DNA from: Bacteroidales bacterium
GTDB taxonomy: Bacteria; Bacteroidota; Bacteroidia; Bacteroidales; Dysgonomonadaceae
Assembly: GCA_012841425.1 (NCBI GenBank)
Contig: DUUR01000074.1
Span: 1-9,990, forward strand
Direction of reading: 5' to 3'
Length of the DNA stretch: 9,990 nt
Below are positions 7,403 to 9,990 of the stretch, in pieces. Position 1 is the first letter of the stretch, and every line of letters begins with the position of its first letter. Under the pieces are notes generated by a model. That model was given only the letters and a program-made list of their open reading frames with translations. It was not told where the DNA came from and made no database searches. The position numbers and the translations under genes are program-made.

Positions 7403-8317
7403 ATGCGTCTATTACTTACAAATGCTTCTCCTGGTTTTAAAATTGCTTATCTGTTTATATTCCTGTTAATTGGTCTCTTTGTAGCAGGGGTTGTATCTAA
7501 TTTGCTTTTTTTGATACCATTATTTAATAGTGATAGTGTGTTGGTTTCAGTTTATGTGAATACTGTTACACAATCTGTTTTTGCAATAGCCATTCCAGCA
7601 ATATTAATAGTTGCATGGACCAACAGCAAACCATTACAGTATTTGAAAATTCAAAATGAAAAGAGCATCAGTAAAAAGATTGTTTTTACAGTCTTAGTCT
7701 TTATTTTTTCTTATATATTTGCTTCATTTCTCTCTGTATGGAATGAAGGTATTATACTTCCTGAATGGCTGAGCGAGGTTGAAAAAGTGATGCGCACAAT
7801 GGAAGACGCAGCACTTGAAACGACAAGCTTGCTGTTATCGGGAAAGACAGTAGGCTCATTGATACTTAATATAGCTGTTATAGCAGCCCTAGCTTCAATT
7901 TCAGAGGAGCTATTTTTTCGTGGTGCAATGCAACAATTTATACAAGAGAAGTTCAAAAACGGACATTTGTCGGTGTGGCTAACAGCATTAATATTTAGTA
8001 TTGTACATTTTCAATTTTATGGTTTTTTTCCTCGACTATTTCTTGGGGCAGTCTTAGGATATTTATTTTTATATACAAGAAATTTATGGATCCCTATACT
8101 TTTGCATTTTCTTAATAATGCTACAGTAATAATTGTAGATTTCTTCTGGAGTGATACAGACTGGTATAATAGAATTGAAGGTGTGACGATTAGTTACACA
8201 TTTATATTATTAGCTCTTGTAAGTATACTTGCAACTATATTTTTATTTGTAATATATAACAAAAGAGCATCAAAAAATTATAACTATGATACAGATTCAA
8301 CAGACATTAATATCTGA
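7403..8317 (+). CDS. CPBP-family intramembrane metalloprotease
   Basis: The 304-residue integral membrane protein belongs to the CPBP (CAAX protease and bacteriocin-processing, Abi) family of glutamic-type intramembrane proteases. All three family motifs are intact: Glu168-Glu169-xxx-Arg173 in SEELFFRG, Phe198-xxx-His202, and His235-xxx-Asn239 in LLHFLNNA. Hydrophobic segments are seen at about 14-40, 55-72, 92-112, 150-166, 190-208, 212-226, 228-247 and 263-284, so about eight membrane passes; the N and C ends look cytosolic (inference). Substrates are not predictable; members cleave prenylated proteins or peptides, or act in bacteriocin tolerance. Its own promoter precedes it, and its last 32 bases overlap the next gene, so the two are probably translated together. 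Confidence 0.93.
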   Translation: MRLLLTNASPGFKIAYLFIFLLIGLFVAGVVSNLLFLIPLFNSDSVLVSVYVNTVTQSVFAIAIPAILIVAWTNSKPLQYLKIQNEKSISKKIVFTVLVFIFSYIFASFLSVWNEGIILPEWLSEVEKVMRTMEDAALETTSLLLSGKTVGSLILNIAVIAALASISEELFFRGAMQQFIQEKFKNGHLSVWLTALIFSIVHFQFYGFFPRLFLGAVLGYLFLYTRNLWIPILLHFLNNATVIIVDFFWSDTDWYNRIEGVTISYTFILLALVSILATIFLFVIYNKRASKNYNYDTDSTDINI

Positions 8318-8864
8318 CGATATATTTGAAGAGAAATTTATTTGCGACCTCTGCAGGTGCAAAGGACAATGCTGTGTTGACGGTGAGTCGGGTGCGCCAA
8401 TTACAAAAGAAGAGTACACAGAAATAAATGAAATATTACCTGATATATGGGATGACCTTTCTCCAAAAGCTCAAGAGCTAATTAATGAACAAGGAATTGC
8501 TTATACCGACTATGACGGAGAACTTGTTACTTCAATAATTAAAGGTCAAGAGTGCGTTTTTACTTTTTTTGATGAAAATGGTATTTGCAAATGTGCTATT
8601 GACAATGCATACAGAGAAGGGCGTATATCTGTTCAAAAACCAATTTCCTGCCATCTTTATCCGATTAGACTAAAGGAATACGTGGAGTTTACTGCAGTTA
8701 ATTACAACAGATGGTCTATTTGTGAACCAGCTGTTGAATTGGGTAGAAAAAATGCTGTACCTCTATATCGTTTTTTGAAAGAGCCTCTTATTAGGAAATT
8801 TGGTGAAGAATGGTACAATGAAGTGTGTGAAGCTGCCGATTTATTGAAGAACAAGGACAAATAG
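8286..8864 (+). CDS. DUF3109 family cysteine-rich protein
   Basis: I recognise this 192-residue protein as a DUF3109 member; its biochemical function is unknown. It has 11 Cys, clustered near the N terminus as Cys20-xx-Cys23-x-Cys25-xxx-Cys29-Cys30, then Cys90, Cys101, Cys103, Cys122, Cys146 and Cys181. The CxxCxCxxxCC cluster and the later 'SCHLYPIR' stretch (121-128) resemble YkgJ-type putative zinc or iron-sulphur binding proteins, so metal binding is a reasonable inference. There is no signal peptide or membrane segment, so it should be cytosolic. The start at 8286 lies inside the CPBP gene (32-bp overlap, different frame); it gives the family-typical beginning ten residues before the conserved DDIFEEKFICDLC region. 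No later Met would keep the Cys cluster. Confidence 0.9.
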   Translation: MIQIQQTLISDDIFEEKFICDLCRCKGQCCVDGESGAPITKEEYTEINEILPDIWDDLSPKAQELINEQGIAYTDYDGELVTSIIKGQECVFTFFDENGICKCAIDNAYREGRISVQKPISCHLYPIRLKEYVEFTAVNYNRWSICEPAVELGRKNAVPLYRFLKEPLIRKFGEEWYNEVCEAADLLKNKDK

Positions 8865-8896
8865 AATAAGATTATTGGATATTTTTATTGCAAATG

Positions 8897-8929
8897 GTTG
8901 TGTAATATTAAAACTTTGTTTTATTTTTG
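8897..8929 (+). promoter_or_regulatory. Bacteroidota-type promoter for the tetR gene
   Basis: TATTTTTG (8922-8929) matches TAnnTTTG exactly. GTTG (8897-8900), one base off TTTG, lies 21 bases upstream. RNA would start near 8936, only about 12 bases before the start codon. The box overlaps the left arm of the inverted repeat at 8926-8954. Confidence 0.6.
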
Positions 8930-8954
8930 CACATATATAAATAAAATGTGCAAA
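8926..8954. promoter_or_regulatory. Candidate TetR operator: 9-bp perfect inverted repeat
   Basis: TTTGCACAT (8926-8934) and ATGTGCAAA (8946-8954) form a perfect inverted repeat with 11 AT-only bases between. The left arm covers the end of the promoter box and the right arm covers the GTG start codon, so a dimer bound here would block transcription. TetR-family repressors commonly autoregulate through such sites. A mRNA hairpin is less likely because RNA should start inside the spacer. Confidence 0.6.
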
Positions 8955-9550
8955 GTAAAGTGACATCAACAATCTCTAAAACACGATCAATTTTAATTGA
9001 TGTAGCTCAACAGCTTTTTGCAAAGCAGGGGGTTGAGAATACTACTATGAATGATATTGCTAAAGCTTCCCAGCGAGGTAGGCGCACATTATACACGTAC
9101 TTTAGTAGTAAAAATGACATCTACAAGGCTGTGATAGAGTCGGAGCTGAATGGGTTATACAAAAAGCTTGAGACAGTAATTAAACGTGATATCTCGGCAG
9201 ATGATAAATTAATTTTATTAGCATTTACCAGGTTGACCGCAATTAAAGAGGTGGTAACCAGAAATGGGACGCTTAAAGCCGATTTCTTTAGAGATATTTG
9301 GCAAGTAGAAACAGTAAGAAAAGAATTCGACAAAAAAGAAATCCATTATTTAGAATCAATTATTAGAGAAGGATTTGAAAAAGGGATATTTCAACTTTCA
9401 AGTATTAAACAAACCGCTGAATTATTACATTATGCTTTTAAAGGGTTGGAAGTTCCAGCTATACGGGGTGTAATTAAACTCGACTATAATAGGAAGAGCG
9501 ATAGAGAGTTGATATCTAATATTGTACTCAAAGGTTTATATACAAAATAA
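8948..9550 (+). CDS. TetR/AcrR family transcriptional regulator
   Basis: The protein is a 200-residue, all-helical TetR-type DNA-binding regulator. The N-terminal helix-turn-helix spans about residues 12-60: helix 1 ILIDVAQQLFAKQGV, helix 2 TMNDIAKAS, recognition helix RRTLYTYFSSK, then NDIYKAV. This is the conserved TetR pattern. The C-terminal ligand and dimer domain (about 65-200) is divergent, so the effector is unknown. The start is unusual: no in-frame ATG precedes the domain, GTG at 8948 is the likely start, and GTG at 8960 is the alternative. An ATG at 8946 overlaps the GTG by one base but is out of frame and stops after five codons. It has its own promoter and a palindrome over the start, suggesting autoregulation. 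fabG follows 87 bp downstream, so control of fatty-acid synthesis is a plausible but unproven role. Confidence 0.93.
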   Translation: MQSKVTSTISKTRSILIDVAQQLFAKQGVENTTMNDIAKASQRGRRTLYTYFSSKNDIYKAVIESELNGLYKKLETVIKRDISADDKLILLAFTRLTAIKEVVTRNGTLKADFFRDIWQVETVRKEFDKKEIHYLESIIREGFEKGIFQLSSIKQTAELLHYAFKGLEVPAIRGVIKLDYNRKSDRELISNIVLKGLYTK

Positions 9551-9586
9551 AAGGTTGTATTTTAAAGTGTTTTATATTAGAGCTTA

Positions 9587-9607
9587 TTAGAAATATCTTT
9601 GTTCTAA
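9587..9607. promoter_or_regulatory. Candidate operator around the fabG promoter box
   Basis: TTAGAA (9587-9592) and TTCTAA (9602-9607) form a perfect 6-bp inverted repeat across 9 bases, and the spacer holds the promoter box TATCTTTG. A further TTAGA (9577-9581) lies exactly 10 bp before the left arm, one helical turn away. The placement is what a repressor site would need. The half-site differs from the one at the tetR start. Confidence 0.45.
9594..9601 (+). promoter_or_regulatory. Bacteroidota-type -7 box for fabG
   Basis: TATCTTTG matches TAnnTTTG and is identical to the CPBP promoter box. RNA would start near 9608, about 30 bases before the fabG ATG. The expected upstream TTTG is poor: only a T-rich stretch lies at 9569-9573. 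Confidence 0.5.
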
Positions 9608-9637
9608 CATCAAAAATAAATATATAATTTAAATCAT

Positions 9638-9990
9638 ATGAAATTATTAGAGGGTAAAACTGCACTTATAACTGGTGCTGCACGCGGTATTGGTAAAGCA
9701 ATTGCATTGAAATTTGCTTCTGAAGGTGCAAATGTAGCATTCACTGATTTAACTATTGATGAGGTGGGTATGGCAACAGAGCGTGAGATTTTAGCATTGG
9801 GAGTAAAGTGTAAAGGTTATGCTTCTAATGCTGCCGACTTTGAGGATTCTCATAAGGTAGTAGATGAAGTATTAAAAGATTTTGGCAGAATAGATATCCT
9901 TATTAATAATGCCGGCATTACTAAAGATGGTCTAATCATGAGAATGAGTGAACAACAATGGGATGCTGTTATTAATGTGAATCTTAAATC
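9638..9990 (+). CDS. fabG: 3-oxoacyl-[acyl-carrier-protein] reductase, 3' end cut by window edge
   Basis: FabG is the NADPH-dependent reductase of 3-oxoacyl-ACP in the type II fatty-acid elongation cycle, acting as a cytosolic tetramer. The first 117 residues are visible out of about 245. They show the short-chain dehydrogenase Rossmann fold: cofactor motif TGAARGIG at 12-19, NNAG at 90-93 followed by ITKDGLIMRMSEQQWD, a stretch typical of FabG among SDR proteins, and Asn115 in VNL, matching the first residue of the catalytic Asn-Ser-Tyr-Lys tetrad (Asn110 in E. coli). The Ser, Tyr and Lys lie beyond the edge. Another SDR with a related role cannot be fully excluded, but the sequence is close to canonical FabG. 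It follows the tetR gene by 87 bp with its own promoter box inside a palindrome. Confidence 0.92.
   Translation, partial: MKLLEGKTALITGAARGIGKAIALKFASEGANVAFTDLTIDEVGMATEREILALGVKCKGYASNAADFEDSHKVVDEVLKDFGRIDILINNAGITKDGLIMRMSEQQWDAVINVNLK

Noticed and set aside
8946..8963. ATG-started mini-ORF of five codons at the tetR start
   Set aside because: It overlaps the GTG start and the palindrome arm, and is too short to support as a gene; treated only as a start-site oddity.
1..9990. Search for a defence system, mobile element, CRISPR array or novel gene cluster
   Set aside because: All nine genes belong to recognised families with ordinary neighbours; I found no repeats with spacers, transposase, integrase or attachment-site signature.

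Overview
The window reads as a chromosomal core region of an AT-rich member of the Bacteroidota, most likely order Bacteroidales. Three things point there: the protein types (ClpP with the N-terminal 'FRKY..KHLGM' extension, a ~480-residue trigger factor, a long RecQ with a C-terminal extension, a DUF3109 protein), the tig-clpP-clpX-recQ gene order, and intergenic sequences that match the Bacteroidota promoter pattern TTTG-N19-21-TAnnTTTG rather than -35/-10 boxes. I found no rRNA, tRNA, CRISPR array, insertion sequence or phage gene.

Left part (1-7204) is all on the minus strand. Read in the direction of transcription it is tig (trigger factor), clpP and clpX (protease and unfoldase, 6 bp apart), a hairpin/T-tract terminator, recQ (DNA helicase), and dxs (first enzyme of the MEP isoprenoid pathway), which runs off the left edge. 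Trigger factor, ClpP and ClpX form the classic protein folding and degradation cluster. The tig-clpP gap holds a vegetative-type promoter candidate and, just downstream, a near-perfect match to the sigma-54 promoter consensus, so clpPX may have its own regulated promoter.

Right part (7403-9990) is all on the plus strand: a CPBP-family membrane protease overlapping a cysteine-rich DUF3109 protein by 32 bp, then a TetR-family regulator, then fabG (3-oxoacyl-ACP reductase, fatty-acid synthesis), cut by the right edge. The CPBP, tetR and fabG starts are each preceded by a TAnnTTTG box. The tetR promoter and start codon lie inside a 9-bp-arm perfect inverted repeat, and the fabG promoter box lies between 6-bp inverted-repeat arms. 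Both are good operator candidates, though their half-sites differ. The two blocks diverge from a 198-bp region (7205-7402) carrying opposed promoters.

I see no undescribed multi-gene system here. The points worth a second look are regulatory (sigma-54-like site, two operator-like palindromes, an unusual GTG start overlapping an out-of-frame ATG) plus a few protein-level oddities (His-rich trigger factor tail, VGY in place of the ClpX IGF loop, an Asp microsatellite in RecQ).
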